The notes: generated by a model not told the origin, from the letters alone. Positions 34,360-43,559 are shown, counted from the stretch's first letter. The stretch is DNA of 64,000 nt from Polaribacter vadi (GCF_001761365.1 NZ_CP017477.1:704501-768500); one strand, 5' to 3'. Numbers and translations: made by a program.

Positions 34360-35622
34360 ATGAAAGATAGATTTTTACAATTCTTTAGAAAAGTTTATCA
34401 TTTAAAAGATAAAATTGCTTTTTTTCCTACTATTATTTCTTTAGCAGGTTGTGCTTTTGCGTATATAATGATGTATGCAGAAAACCAAGGAATCTCTAAA
34501 TATTTAATAGAGTTTTTCCCTCAATTAGTAATCAATAATACTGAAACTGCAAGAAATATTTTAACAACATTTATTGGAGGTTTAATTTCAATTATGGTGT
34601 TTAGTTTTTCTATGGTGATGATTTTATTAAACCAAGCTTCCAGTAACTTTTCGCCAAGATTATTACCTGGTTTAATATCTAATAGAAAACATCAAATAAT
34701 TTTAGGGATTTATATTGCCACTATTTTATACTGTATTTTTATTTTAGTATTTATAGAACCTTCAGGTAATAAATATCAACTTCCAGGGTTTTCTGTACTT
34801 TGGAGCATCATTTTTATGGTCTTTTCACTAGGCTCTTTTATCTATTTTATTCATTCAATATCACAAGAAATTCAAATTGAATTTATAATGAAAAGAATTA
34901 GTTCTACTGCTCATAAAAAATTGCAAAACCTATTAGATTTAGAAAAAGATAAAGAATTTAATTTTCCTGATACTTCTAATTGGATTGAATTTAAATCGAA
35001 AGAAACTGGATATTTTCAAGATGTTTCTATCAAATTATTAAAAGAAATTTCTCTTCATAATGATTGTAGATTAGAAATTGTTTCACACAAAGGCACACTT
35101 TGCTATAAAGGAGAAGTTTTATTTAAAATTGAAAAGGAATTAGATGAAAAAAATACTGATAAAATATATAAAGCGTTCGATTTTTCTAATGATGAATTTA
35201 TAGAAGATAATTATTTAATTGCCTTTAAACATTTAAAAGAAATTGCTTTAAAAGCGATGTCTCCAGGAATAAATGATCCTGGAACAGCCATGAATGCTAT
35301 CGATTATTTACACGAATTATTTAAATTAAGAATTATAAAACAAGAGAAAGACTTTATTTTTGAAGAAGAAGAATGTATAATTTTATTACACATTGTAGCG
35401 TTCGAAGATTTAATTTATAAAGTAATGGCATCTTTAAGAACCTATTGTAAACACGATGTAATTGTGGTAAAAAAAATGCTTTTATTTTTAAAAGATCTTA
35501 AAACATATACTTCTAAAGAAGATAAAATTGAAATTATAAATAAAGAGATCGAAAACCTTTTGGTAGATGCAAGAATTGCAATTACTAATAAAACCGATTT
35601 ACAAAAACTACAAGATATCTAA
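34360..35622 (+). CDS. DUF2254 membrane protein
   Basis: 420 residues from the ATG at 34360, right after the miaA stop; the frame extends to 34336 inside miaA but that start is less likely. About four membrane helices lie in the first 180 residues, including the family hallmark IGGLISIMVFSFSMVMILLN followed by QASSNFSPRLLPGL. A soluble C-terminal half contains the conserved AFKHLKEIALKAMSPGINDP near 295-315. The role of the family is unknown; it may be a channel- or stress-related protein. Confidence 0.88.
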   Translation: MKDRFLQFFRKVYHLKDKIAFFPTIISLAGCAFAYIMMYAENQGISKYLIEFFPQLVINNTETARNILTTFIGGLISIMVFSFSMVMILLNQASSNFSPRLLPGLISNRKHQIILGIYIATILYCIFILVFIEPSGNKYQLPGFSVLWSIIFMVFSLGSFIYFIHSISQEIQIEFIMKRISSTAHKKLQNLLDLEKDKEFNFPDTSNWIEFKSKETGYFQDVSIKLLKEISLHNDCRLEIVSHKGTLCYKGEVLFKIEKELDEKNTDKIYKAFDFSNDEFIEDNYLIAFKHLKEIALKAMSPGINDPGTAMNAIDYLHELFKLRIIKQEKDFIFEEEECIILLHIVAFEDLIYKVMASLRTYCKHDVIVVKKMLLFLKDLKTYTSKEDKIEIINKEIENLLVDARIAITNKTDLQKLQDI

Positions 35623-35657
35623 TTTTAAAATTTAAACTTTATTTGTGATTTGCTAAC

Positions 35658-35687
35658 TTGGGCAAGTCGTTCACTTTTATATCTTTG
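35658..35687 (+). promoter_or_regulatory. Promoter of the OmpH/Skp gene
   Basis: A TTG at 35658-35660 and TATCTTTG at 35680-35687 with a 19-nt spacer match the Bacteroidota promoter consensus. The ATG at 35707 is 20 bp downstream, which also argues against the longer reading frame that begins upstream of this promoter. Confidence 0.65.
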
Positions 35688-35706
35688 TGCATCTAAAATT
35701 ACAACC

Positions 35707-36237
35707 ATGAAATTAAAACTTACTTTATTACTAGTCGCTTTTATCAGCACTTTTTCAATTGCACAAACAAAAACAGGAACTATTGACAGTGATTATATTA
35801 TAAATATAATGCCAGAATCTAAAATTGTTATTGCAAAATCTCAAGAATATGGAGCAAGATTAGATTCTATGTTCTCTATTAAAATGGAAGATTATCAAGC
35901 TAGAGTCAAAGATTTTAGAGATAAAGAAAAAGAAATGGGTGCTTTAATGAAAAAAACTTTGGTTAAAGAATTAACAGAATTAGAGCAGGATATTAAACAA
36001 TATCAAGATAATGGAAACAAGTTAATGCAGTTAAAGCAAAACGAATTAATGCGTCCATTATATAAAAAACTAAATCTTGCAATCAAGGAAATTGCCAAAG
36101 AAAATGGGTATACGCTTATTTTAACTACTACAGTAAATCAGTTTGCTTACATAGATCAAGAATTTGATATTACTAAATTAGTAATAGCTAAATTGAATAT
36201 TAAAGAACCTGAAATTAAAGAGCCAGCACAAAATTAA
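35707..36237 (+). CDS. OmpH/Skp-family periplasmic chaperone
   Basis: 176 residues from the ATG at 35707, which gives a signal peptide MKLKLTLLLVAFISTFSIAQ. The frame is open from 35650, but that would put the start before the promoter. The mature chain has the Skp pattern: a short beta strand (IGTIDSDYIINIMPESKI), a long charged coiled-coil (about 45-120, KMEDYQARVKDFRDKEKEMG) and a C-terminal strand (YTLILTTTVNQFAYID). It should carry unfolded outer-membrane proteins across the periplasm. A strong terminator follows. Confidence 0.92.
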   Translation: MKLKLTLLLVAFISTFSIAQTKTGTIDSDYIINIMPESKIVIAKSQEYGARLDSMFSIKMEDYQARVKDFRDKEKEMGALMKKTLVKELTELEQDIKQYQDNGNKLMQLKQNELMRPLYKKLNLAIKEIAKENGYTLILTTTVNQFAYIDQEFDITKLVIAKLNIKEPEIKEPAQN

Positions 36238-36253
36238 TTTTTATTTTTTAAAC

Positions 36254-36285
36254 ACAAAAAACCTCATTTTTAGTGAGGTTTTTGT
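36254..36285. terminator. Bidirectional terminator between ompH-like gene and msrA
   Basis: ACAAAAAACCTCA and TGAGGTTTTTGT pair around a short T-rich loop, with T runs on both strands. It lies 16 bp after each convergent stop codon. Confidence 0.85.
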
Positions 36286-36301
36286 TTTATAAATATTTTT
36301 T

Positions 36302-36973
36302 TTAATGCTCTGAATCTCTTAGCAACTCAGGAAATTTACTTTTAAATTTATTTAACCTTGGTATAGAAACAGCCTTAATATAGCTTTGATTAGGATTTCT
36401 TTTTTCAAAATCTTGATGATATTCTTCTGCTTTATAAAATTTTGTATACTTAGCAACTTCAGTAACTATTTTTCCATTATACATTTCTTGGTTTAATCTT
36501 GTTATTTCATCCTCAATAATTTTCTTTTCAGCTTCATTTTGATAAAAAGCAATAGATCTATATTGAGAACCATAATCTGGATGTTGCCCATTTACGGTTG
36601 TTGGATCTTGAGAACCAAAAAACACAGTGACTAAAGTTTTAAAACTTACTTTTTTAGGATTATAATATACTGCCACAGTTTCAGCATGACCTGTTTTTCC
36701 AGTATTGCTACTTTCGTAAGTTGGGTTTTTAGTATGACCACCTGCATAACCAGAAACAGCTTCCTCTACTCCATTTACACTTTCGAAAATAGCTTCTACA
36801 CACCAAAAACAGCCACTTGCAAAATAAGCAATTTCAGTAGTTTCAGTGGGTATATAAAGTGTCTTTTCATTTTTTATTTCATCATTCTTGACTTCTTCTT
36901 TTTTAGAAAAACCTAAACAAGAAATTAGTAAAAGTGATACTGCAACAGGAAATAATGGTTTTATAAAATTCAT
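36302..36973 (-). CDS. msrA: Peptide-methionine (S)-S-oxide reductase MsrA, lipoprotein form
   Basis: 223 residues. The N-terminus is a lipoprotein signal (AVSLLLISC, Cys19), so this copy is exported and membrane anchored. The MsrA core begins FASGCFWCVEAIFESVNGVE, with the catalytic Cys in GCFWC, followed by GYAGGHTKNPTYE, HAETVAVYYNP and QDPTTVNGQHPDYGSQYRS. It repairs methionine-S-sulfoxide in envelope proteins. No msrB is fused or adjacent. Confidence 0.95.
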   Translation of the reverse strand: MNFIKPLFPVAVSLLLISCLGFSKKEEVKNDEIKNEKTLYIPTETTEIAYFASGCFWCVEAIFESVNGVEEAVSGYAGGHTKNPTYESSNTGKTGHAETVAVYYNPKKVSFKTLVTVFFGSQDPTTVNGQHPDYGSQYRSIAFYQNEAEKKIIEDEITRLNQEMYNGKIVTEVAKYTKFYKAEEYHQDFEKRNPNQSYIKAVSIPRLNKFKSKFPELLRDSEH

Positions 36974-37154
36974 ATTTTATATTAAATAGTTATTTTTCAT
37001 AAATAAAATTTGCCCCAAGAACAAACTAAAAATTCTTGGAACAAATTTCTGAACTTTTAATTCGATAAAAAAATTCGAATTACTTTATTTGTCGTTCTTT
37101 ATTACAACTTCATACAATTTGTTTACAACTTTAGCATTTTATTAAGAAACCATC

Positions 37155-37185
37155 TTGTAAAACTATCAATAGAATCTTATTTTTG
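37155..37185 (+). promoter_or_regulatory. Promoter of dnaX
   Basis: A TTG at 37155-37157 and TATTTTTG at 37178-37185 with a 20-nt spacer fit the Bacteroidota promoter consensus. Transcription should start near 37190, so the inverted repeat at 37214-37274 lies in the dnaX leader. The rest of the 322-bp gap 36974-37295 holds small weak inverted repeats (CCAAGAA...TTCTTGG at about 37015-37040) and no gene. Confidence 0.65.
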
Positions 37186-37213
37186 TTGTTCTATAATTAA
37201 AAATAATAAATCG

Positions 37214-37274
37214 TGTCTCCTTGAGCGCAGTCGAAAGGTCTATTAGCTAGTTCTCGACTGCGCTCAAACAGACA
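37214..37274. repeat. 61-bp inverted repeat in the dnaX leader
   Basis: Arms TGTCTCCTTGAGCGCAGTCGA (37214-37234) and TCTCGACTGCGCTCAAACAG followed by ACA (37252-37274) pair over 20 or more bases around a 17-nt loop. The arms are clearly more GC-rich than the surrounding sequence. The TTGAGCGCAGTCGA core looks like a dispersed repeat family. It ends 21 bp before the dnaX start and would form a strong hairpin in the mRNA. Confidence 0.8.
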
Positions 37275-37295
37275 AAATTAAGTTAGTAAAACAAT

Positions 37296-38993
37296 ATGGA
37301 GCATTTTATAGTTTCTGCACGTAAATACCGTCCTCAAAATTTTGAAGATGTTGTTGGGCAACAAGCCATTACAAACACGTTAGAGAACGCTATAAAAAAC
37401 AATCATTTAGCACAAGCCTTATTATTTACAGGGCCAAGAGGAGTTGGTAAAACATCTTGTGCAAGAATTTTAGCAAAAAAAATAAATCAACAAGATGTTG
37501 AGGCATCAGCAGATGAAGATTTTGCCTTTAATATTTTTGAATTAGATGCTGCTTCTAACAATTCTGTAGATGATATTAGGAGTTTAACGGATCAAGTTCG
37601 TATTCCACCACAAACAGGAAAATATAAAGTGTATATTATTGATGAAGTGCACATGCTTTCTCAAGCAGCCTTTAATGCTTTCCTAAAAACGTTGGAAGAA
37701 CCACCAGCTCACGCTATTTTTATTTTAGCAACTACAGAAAAACATAAAATAATTCCGACGATTTTATCACGTTGTCAAATTTTTGATTTTAAAAGAATTG
37801 GTGTCTTAGATGCAAAAAACTACTTGAAAGTTATTTGCGAGAAAGAAGATATTACTGCTGAAGATGATGCTTTGCATATTATTGCTCAAAAAGCAGATGG
37901 AGCCATGAGAGACGCTTTATCTATTTTTGATAGAGTAGTTAGTTTTTCTGGCAAGAACTTAACAAGAGAAGCTGTCACAGAAAATTTAAATGTATTAGAT
38001 TATGATACATATTTTAATATGACAACTTTATTGATGGAAAATAAAATTCCTGATGTTTTAAATGCATACAATACAGTTCTAGGAAAAGGTTTTGAAGGTC
38101 ACCATTTTATAAATGGATTGGCGAGCCATTTTAGAGATTTGTTAGTTGCCAAAGATAAAGTTACTATTGATTTATTAGAAGTTGGTGATACTGCCAAGAA
38201 GAAATACTTAGAACAATCTACCAAAGCAAGCATTCCTTTTTTAATGCAATCTATTAACAAAGCAAATGATTGTGATTTAAATTATAGAACTAGCAAAAAC
38301 CAACGATTACTGGTGGAATTAACCTTAATGCAAATTGCCTCTATCACTTTTGATGGAGAAAAAAAAAAACCAGCTAATTACATAATTCCTGCAACATTTT
38401 TTCAATCGCTTTCTCCTGCAGTTAAAGAGATTGCAAAACCTGTTCAGCAAAAAGTTGCGCCTTCAACACATCAAAAAACCCAAAAAGTTGAAGTGCCAAA
38501 GCCAAAGCTAAACAAACCTATTTTACAGTCTGCACAAAGACGATCATCATCACTTTCTTTAAAAAGTATTCACGAGAAAAAAGTTGAAAAAAAATCTGTA
38601 GTTGAGGAAAATTTCGACAATCATCCAAAAGATATTTTTACAGAAAAGGCTTTACAGGAATTTTGGAAAGAATATGTTGCTTTACTTCAGCAAAAAGGAG
38701 AACGAAGTATGGCCTCTATTGTTGGTACAGATGTTCCTAAATTGGGGAAAGATTTTAAAATTTCTTTTACAGTGCCTAATAAGTTGATGGAAGATCAATT
38801 TAAAAAAGGAAGACCAATGTTATTAAAATTTTTACGTGAAAAACTAAATAATTACGGAATTAAAATTATTGTGACACTCAATGAAACTGTAGAAAAAAAG
38901 TTTGCTTACACTCCACAAGAAAAGTTTAATAAAATGAAGGAAATGAATCCTTTGTTAGAAAAATTACGCCAAACTTTTGAATTAGATTTGTAA
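37296..38993 (+). CDS. dnaX: DNA polymerase III subunit gamma/tau
   Basis: 565 residues. The clamp-loader AAA+ core starts VSARKYRPQNFEDVVGQQAI. Walker A is GPRGVGKTSCA (46-56), and IDEVHMLSQAAFNAFLKTLE is Walker B with sensor regions. The zinc-binding four-Cys module that normally follows Walker A is missing: the sequence passes from KKINQQDVEASADEDFAF straight to FELDAASNNSVDDIR. A linker near 370-450 is Lys/Pro-rich, and a tau-like C-terminal domain follows. It loads the sliding clamp. A terminator lies beyond at 39095. Confidence 0.95.
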   Translation: MEHFIVSARKYRPQNFEDVVGQQAITNTLENAIKNNHLAQALLFTGPRGVGKTSCARILAKKINQQDVEASADEDFAFNIFELDAASNNSVDDIRSLTDQVRIPPQTGKYKVYIIDEVHMLSQAAFNAFLKTLEEPPAHAIFILATTEKHKIIPTILSRCQIFDFKRIGVLDAKNYLKVICEKEDITAEDDALHIIAQKADGAMRDALSIFDRVVSFSGKNLTREAVTENLNVLDYDTYFNMTTLLMENKIPDVLNAYNTVLGKGFEGHHFINGLASHFRDLLVAKDKVTIDLLEVGDTAKKKYLEQSTKASIPFLMQSINKANDCDLNYRTSKNQRLLVELTLMQIASITFDGEKKKPANYIIPATFFQSLSPAVKEIAKPVQQKVAPSTHQKTQKVEVPKPKLNKPILQSAQRRSSSLSLKSIHEKKVEKKSVVEENFDNHPKDIFTEKALQEFWKEYVALLQQKGERSMASIVGTDVPKLGKDFKISFTVPNKLMEDQFKKGRPMLLKFLREKLNNYGIKIIVTLNETVEKKFAYTPQEKFNKMKEMNPLLEKLRQTFELDL

Positions 38994-39094
38994 CAATTAA
39001 AGTACTTATAAGTTCTTCTTTTAGTAAAGTTAACAAGTAAAAAAGATGAATTTTTAAAATGTGGTTTTATTTTACGAAGTAGATTTATAATCAT

Positions 39095-39134
39095 AAAAAA
39101 GAAGTAAGATTATTATAAATCTTACTTCTTTTTT
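39095..39134. terminator. Bidirectional terminator between dnaX and the antiporter gene
   Basis: AAAAAAGAAGTAAGATT (39095-39111) pairs perfectly with its complement at 39118-39134 around a 6-nt loop, flanked by T runs on both strands. It abuts the antiporter stop codon. Confidence 0.9.
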
Positions 39135-41051
39135 TTACATTTCTTCATCTGCAATAGGATCTACTGCTGTTTCTATTAAAGGTTCTTCGTCTTCAATTTC
39201 AACTTTTTCTTGATCTATTTCAATTTTATAATCCTCTCCAACATCTTTTCCTAAATAAGATAAAATTATCCCATTTTTTTCTATATCTAGTTTTTCAAAT
39301 TCTGGAATTAAATATAAACCTTCTTCTTTTTCAATAAATAAAGGAATCGATTTTTCTTCATTCGCTAAAATTTCAAAAATCTTTTCATATTCTTCTTCAG
39401 AACTAATTGAAACTTCCTTAATTGTAGGGTTTTCTCTAAAGGCTTCACTTAAATTAATATAATCATCTTTTGGAGTAAAAAATCCTTGTCTTTCTTCACT
39501 TGTAGCGTTTATAACTTCTAAAGAAGATGCTAATCTAAAAGCACCATGCTCGCCAAAAGCTTCAGCAAAATTAGAAAGTGCATATTTATTTACAGCATCA
39601 TTTCCTGTTAAAGCTATTAAATAACCAACATCATTTAGTTCAATATTGTCGGTTAAATCATCATCATAAATGTTTACATTAATCGCTTCTAAATCATCTT
39701 CAATAGCCTTTTCAATGAACGTTTTATTAGAATCTATTAAAACTACACGTTTTCCTTTATCACGTAAATAAGAAGCAATTAATCTTGATGGTTTTGAGGC
39801 TCCTATAAACAGAATAGCGTTCGAACTTTTTAGAAAAACACCAACCATTTTTGCAAATAATCTTGCTGTTGTTGCGTTTAAAAGTACAGTTCCTAAAACA
39901 ATCATAAATACTAAAGGAGTAATATATTCTGCTCCATCCACACCTTGTTTTAACAATTTGCTACCAAATAAAGATGCAATTCCTGCTGCTACAATTCCTC
40001 TTGGGCCAACCCAACTAATAAATAGCTTTTCATTAAATTGTAATTTGGAGTTTACAGTACTTCCAAAAACAGCTAAAGGTCTTATTACAAAAACTATAAT
40101 TGCAAATAAAGCTGCTGTTTTCCAAGTATACAACAACATTAATTCGCTTATATTGATGTTTGCTGCTAACAAAATAAACAGAATAGAAATTAACAAAACA
40201 CTTAAAGATTCTTTAAAATAAAGCAACTCTTTTAAGTTCTTTAGTTTTCCATTTCCTAAAACCATTCCCATAACAACTACAGCTAAAAGACCTGATTCAT
40301 GTGCAAAAACTTCTGATTCTACAAAAACTAACAATACTGTAGACAATGAAACTACATTTAAAAGATAATGAGGAATCATTTTTTTGTTGACAGCATAGGT
40401 TAAAGCATGTGCAAATGTGAACCCAAATGTAGTTCCGAAAAGTAATATTTTACCAAATTCTATCAAGGCTGTTTTGGTAAATCCTCCTCCTCCACCAACG
40501 CTAATAAACTCAAAAACCAATACAGCTACTAAAGCTCCAATTGGATCTATTAAGATTCCTTCCCATTTTAAAACGGTTGAAACATCTTTTTTTAATGGAA
40601 TATTTCTTAAAATTGGTGTTATTACAGTAGGTCCAGTTACAATAATTAAACCTGCAAAAAGAAAGGAAATTTCCCAACTTAAGTCGAAAATATAATGTGC
40701 TAAAATACCTGAGCCAAAAAATGTTATGGCAGAACCTAATGTAATTAGTTTGGTAATTACTGGCCCAACGTTTTTAATTTCGTTTCTTTTTAAGGTTAAA
40801 CCACCTTCAAAAAGAATAATACTAATTGCTAAGGAAACAAAATAGTACAAACTATCTCCAGGAAATAAGCCTTTTTCACCATTCCAAACAGGTTCTATCC
40901 ACTTAGAACCATCTTCACTTAAATAAGCTGCAGCAATTGGTCCTACTAACAAACCAATTAAAATTAAAGGTAAAATTGCTGGGATTTTAAATTTCCAAGC
41001 AACCCATTGTGCCAATATTCCTAAAATAATAATTCCTGCTAATTCTATCAT
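39135..41051 (-). CDS. CPA1-type cation:proton antiporter with TrkA-N-like domain
   Basis: 638 residues. Residues 1 to about 410 form 11-13 membrane helices of the Na+/H+ exchanger type, with ITGPTVITPILRNIPLKKDV followed by STVLKWEGILIDPIGALVAV, and later WVGPRGIVAAGIASLFG. Then comes a Rossmann RCK/TrkA-N domain (LFIGASKPSRLIASYLRDKG, VVLIDSN). An acidic C-terminal tail ends the protein. It exchanges Na+ or K+ for protons, and nucleotide binding to the RCK part may gate it. It is transcribed alone. Confidence 0.92.
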   Translation of the reverse strand: MIELAGIIILGILAQWVAWKFKIPAILPLILIGLLVGPIAAAYLSEDGSKWIEPVWNGEKGLFPGDSLYYFVSLAISIILFEGGLTLKRNEIKNVGPVITKLITLGSAITFFGSGILAHYIFDLSWEISFLFAGLIIVTGPTVITPILRNIPLKKDVSTVLKWEGILIDPIGALVAVLVFEFISVGGGGGFTKTALIEFGKILLFGTTFGFTFAHALTYAVNKKMIPHYLLNVVSLSTVLLVFVESEVFAHESGLLAVVVMGMVLGNGKLKNLKELLYFKESLSVLLISILFILLAANINISELMLLYTWKTAALFAIIVFVIRPLAVFGSTVNSKLQFNEKLFISWVGPRGIVAAGIASLFGSKLLKQGVDGAEYITPLVFMIVLGTVLLNATTARLFAKMVGVFLKSSNAILFIGASKPSRLIASYLRDKGKRVVLIDSNKTFIEKAIEDDLEAINVNIYDDDLTDNIELNDVGYLIALTGNDAVNKYALSNFAEAFGEHGAFRLASSLEVINATSEERQGFFTPKDDYINLSEAFRENPTIKEVSISSEEEYEKIFEILANEEKSIPLFIEKEEGLYLIPEFEKLDIEKNGIILSYLGKDVGEDYKIEIDQEKVEIEDEEPLIETAVDPIADEEM

Positions 41052-41254
41052 ACTTTTTTGAAAACAATTAATTGTAAATTTAAGAATGTTTGAGTATCTT
41101 GAAAATAAAATGCGTAGTTTTTTTGCTTTATAATTAAGTTTTATTCAATAAAAGATAATTTCTCTTCAATTTTTAAAACTATTTTAAAATCAACAAATTT
41201 ATAAAAAACAATAATTGCTTTATTACTTTCAAAAATCTAAATTTTGCATCTAAT

Positions 41255-42568
41255 TTAAATAACAAAAACTCGAACTTTCTTATTCTTTAATCTTACATTA
41301 TTTAAATCTTCTGCTAACCTATTCGCTTCAGAAACTGGCACAGCAACAAAAACGCAATCTTGTTTTAACTCGATAATACCTAATTGATCTTTGTTTAAGT
41401 TTCCTTGTTTAAAAAATAAACCTGCTACATCACCTTTAGAAATTTTATCTTTTCTACCTCCAGAAATAAATAACGTTTCCCAAAAAACAGGTTTCATTTT
41501 CTGTTTTGCATCAATATTTGCATTGGTTGCACCTTTAATAAAATCTGGTAATTTTTCCTTTTCCCACTTTAAAACATACGCTGTTCCTTTAGCATCTACT
41601 CTTGCTGTTCTTCCATTTCTGTGCGTAAATTCTTCTAATCTTTCTGGCAATTCGTAATGAATAATATATTTCATTTCAGGAATATCAATTCCTCTTGCAG
41701 CTAAATCTGTGGCAACTAAAATTTGACTTGTTCCATTTCTGAATTTAATTAAAGAACGCTCACGATCTCTTTGCTCCATTCCTCCAGAAAAAGTACTATG
41801 TGCTAATTTATTTTTTGTTAAAAACGCACTAACATGATCAATACTACTTTTTAAATTACAAAAAATAATTCCTGGCTGATTCCCAATATGTTTTAGTAAT
41901 TCAACTAAGGTTTCATTTTTATTTTTTGATGGAGAAGCAACAATCTTAATATCTAATTTTTTAGATTTTTTTCCTGTTAAATAATTCAAAACAGTTGGTT
42001 TATCTAACTGTACAAATTCAGGAACTTCTGCATCTTGTGTTGCTGATGTTAAAATTCGTCTGTTTACATTAGGTAATTGGTTGATAATTCCTCTCATTTC
42101 ATACTCAAAACCAACTTCTAAAGATTTATCAAACTCGTCTAAAATTAAAGTTTTGATGCTGTCTTTTGAGAAACGATCGTTTGCAAAATGATCTGAAATT
42201 CTACCTGGAGTTCCTATTAATATACTTGGTGTATGTTTAATTTCTATTTTATCTTTCGCCATCGATCTTCCTCCATAAACTGCGTTTACTTTAAAACCAG
42301 TTCCCATTTCTCTGATAACTTGCTCAATTTGAATTGCTAATTCTCTTGATGGCACTAAAATTAAAACTTGAATTTCTTCATTTTCAGGATCAATTAATTT
42401 TAACGTTGGTAGTAAAAAAGCCAATGTTTTTCCTGTTCCTGTTGGTGATAATATAATGGTGTTCGTCGTATTTTCAATTACTGAAATGGCTTCATTTTGC
42501 ATTTCATTTAGCTCGTAGATATTTAATTTCGCTAAAATTTCTTCTTGATTCTTTATATCGTTTGCCAT
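41255..42568 (-). CDS. DbpA-like DEAD-box RNA helicase (DEFD variant)
   Basis: 437 residues. Motifs in order: Q motif (ELNEMQNEAI near 19-28), Walker A SPTGTGKT (41-48), PSREL near 73-77, motif II DEFD (144-147) in place of DEAD, a TSAT triplet near 174, and HRNGRTARV. The last 75 residues (FFKQGNLNKDQLGIIELKQD, then VFVAVPVSEANRLAEDLNNV) form a DbpA-type RNA-binding domain, which in E. coli recognises 23S rRNA hairpin 92. It likely works in large-subunit assembly. It diverges from miaE. Confidence 0.9.
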   Translation of the reverse strand: MANDIKNQEEILAKLNIYELNEMQNEAISVIENTTNTIILSPTGTGKTLAFLLPTLKLIDPENEEIQVLILVPSRELAIQIEQVIREMGTGFKVNAVYGGRSMAKDKIEIKHTPSILIGTPGRISDHFANDRFSKDSIKTLILDEFDKSLEVGFEYEMRGIINQLPNVNRRILTSATQDAEVPEFVQLDKPTVLNYLTGKKSKKLDIKIVASPSKNKNETLVELLKHIGNQPGIIFCNLKSSIDHVSAFLTKNKLAHSTFSGGMEQRDRERSLIKFRNGTSQILVATDLAARGIDIPEMKYIIHYELPERLEEFTHRNGRTARVDAKGTAYVLKWEKEKLPDFIKGATNANIDAKQKMKPVFWETLFISGGRKDKISKGDVAGLFFKQGNLNKDQLGIIELKQDCVFVAVPVSEANRLAEDLNNVRLKNKKVRVFVI

Positions 42569-42602
42569 TCTGATTTTTATTTTAAGTGTTGTATAATTTC
42601 GC

Positions 42603-42610
42603 CAAAGATA
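42603..42610 (-). promoter_or_regulatory. -7 box for the DbpA-like helicase gene
   Basis: CAAAGATA reads TATCTTTG on the minus strand, an exact TAnnTTTG match 35 bp before the start. It is the same octamer as before the other DEAD-box gene at 3525. No -33 element is clear. Confidence 0.45.
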
Positions 42611-42645
42611 GTTAGTCTAACATCAATAAAATATTTTATATTCTT

Positions 42646-42653
42646 TACTTTTG
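42646..42653 (+). promoter_or_regulatory. -7 box for miaE
   Basis: TACTTTTG matches TAnnTTTG, 17 bp before the ATG at 42671. Its place inside the longer reading frame (open from 42545) supports the internal start. Confidence 0.5.
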
Positions 42654-42670
42654 TATTTCAAAACAAAATT

Positions 42671-43252
42671 ATGTTAGGCTTACAATTCGAAACTGAAACT
42701 TCTTGGGCAGAAATTGCCAAAGTAAATCTTGAACAAATACTTACAGATCATGCTTTTTTAGAGCAAAAAGCTGCTTCTAATGCAGTATCTATCATTATAA
42801 ATTACTCTGAAGAAACAGAATTGGTTAAAGAAATGAGCAATATTGCTATTGAAGAAATGCAACATTTTAAAATGGTGCATTTATTAATGGTAAAACGTGG
42901 AATGGTTTTGGGACGTGAGCAAAAAAACGATTATGCCATTCGTTTGCAAAAGTTTTTTAAGAAAACAGGTGACAGAACAGATGCTCTAATTCAGCGATTA
43001 TTAGTTGCTGCTTTAATTGAAGCAAGAAGTTGTGAGCGTTTTAAGGTTTTTTCTGAAAATATGGAAGATGAGGAATTGCAAAAATTCTATAAAAATTTAA
43101 TGATTTCTGAAGCTGGACATTATGCTACTTTTTTGCAGTTTGCAAGACAATATCAAGATAGAGCAATTGTTGATGAAAAATGGAATGCACTTTTAGCTTT
43201 CGAAGCTGAAATGATGAAAGAAAGAGGAAATGTGGCTAAAATTCATGGGTAA
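42671..43252 (+). CDS. miaE: tRNA-(ms2io6A)-hydroxylase MiaE
   Basis: 193 residues from the ATG at 42671 (MLGLQFETETSWAEIAKVNL); the longer frame would add a meaningless 42 residues. It is a ferritin-like diiron helical bundle: an E in LEQKAASNA near 34, EEMQHFKMVHLL near 67 (ExxxH), E in ALIEARSCERF near 120, and SEAGHYATFLQFA near 150 (ExxH). It hydroxylates the prenyl group of ms2i6A37 in tRNA, the modification begun by MiaA at 33456. Two small genes follow on the same strand. Confidence 0.93.
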   Translation: MLGLQFETETSWAEIAKVNLEQILTDHAFLEQKAASNAVSIIINYSEETELVKEMSNIAIEEMQHFKMVHLLMVKRGMVLGREQKNDYAIRLQKFFKKTGDRTDALIQRLLVAALIEARSCERFKVFSENMEDEELQKFYKNLMISEAGHYATFLQFARQYQDRAIVDEKWNALLAFEAEMMKERGNVAKIHG

Positions 43253-43307
43253 AAGCCCATCTTAATCTTCCCAAAGGGAAGAAATTCATACTCTTTAAAA
43301 ATTAATC

Positions 43308-43559
43308 ATGTCTTATTTTGAAAAATTACTCTTCGTACTTTTTATTCTGTTGATAATTTATCTTTGGAATAGATTTGTGATCACTACTATCATAAAAAAG
43401 TTAATTGGTTTTCATAAAAAATACAATCCAGCAAACTTACATAGGCAACCTATAAAGTTTGTGGTTGATAACGAAAAAAATATTGTAAAATATCTTCAAT
43501 ATTTTTATTGGTTTGCTGCAATTGTTATGTGTTATCAATTATTATTTTTTAAATATTAA
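43308..43559 (+). CDS. Small two-helix membrane protein, 83 aa
   Basis: I do not recognise a family. It has two hydrophobic helices: residues 6-22 (KLLFVLFILLIIYLWNR) and 66-80 (YFYWFAAIVMCYQLLFF). Between them is a basic loop (KKLIGFHKKYNPANLHRQP). It lies between miaE and the DUF4268 gene (gaps of 55 and 15 bp), probably in one transcript. Confidence 0.6.
   Translation: MSYFEKLLFVLFILLIIYLWNRFVITTIIKKLIGFHKKYNPANLHRQPIKFVVDNEKNIVKYLQYFYWFAAIVMCYQLLFFKY

Noticed and set aside
37214..37274. Same repeat family as 2041-2161
   Set aside because: The arms share only short TCGA-containing strings; sequence, GC content and layout differ, so I treat them as separate families.
40417..40695. Pro-rich plus-strand frame inside the antiporter gene
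   Set aside because: It is the reverse of Gly-rich membrane helices of the antiporter and is not a real gene.
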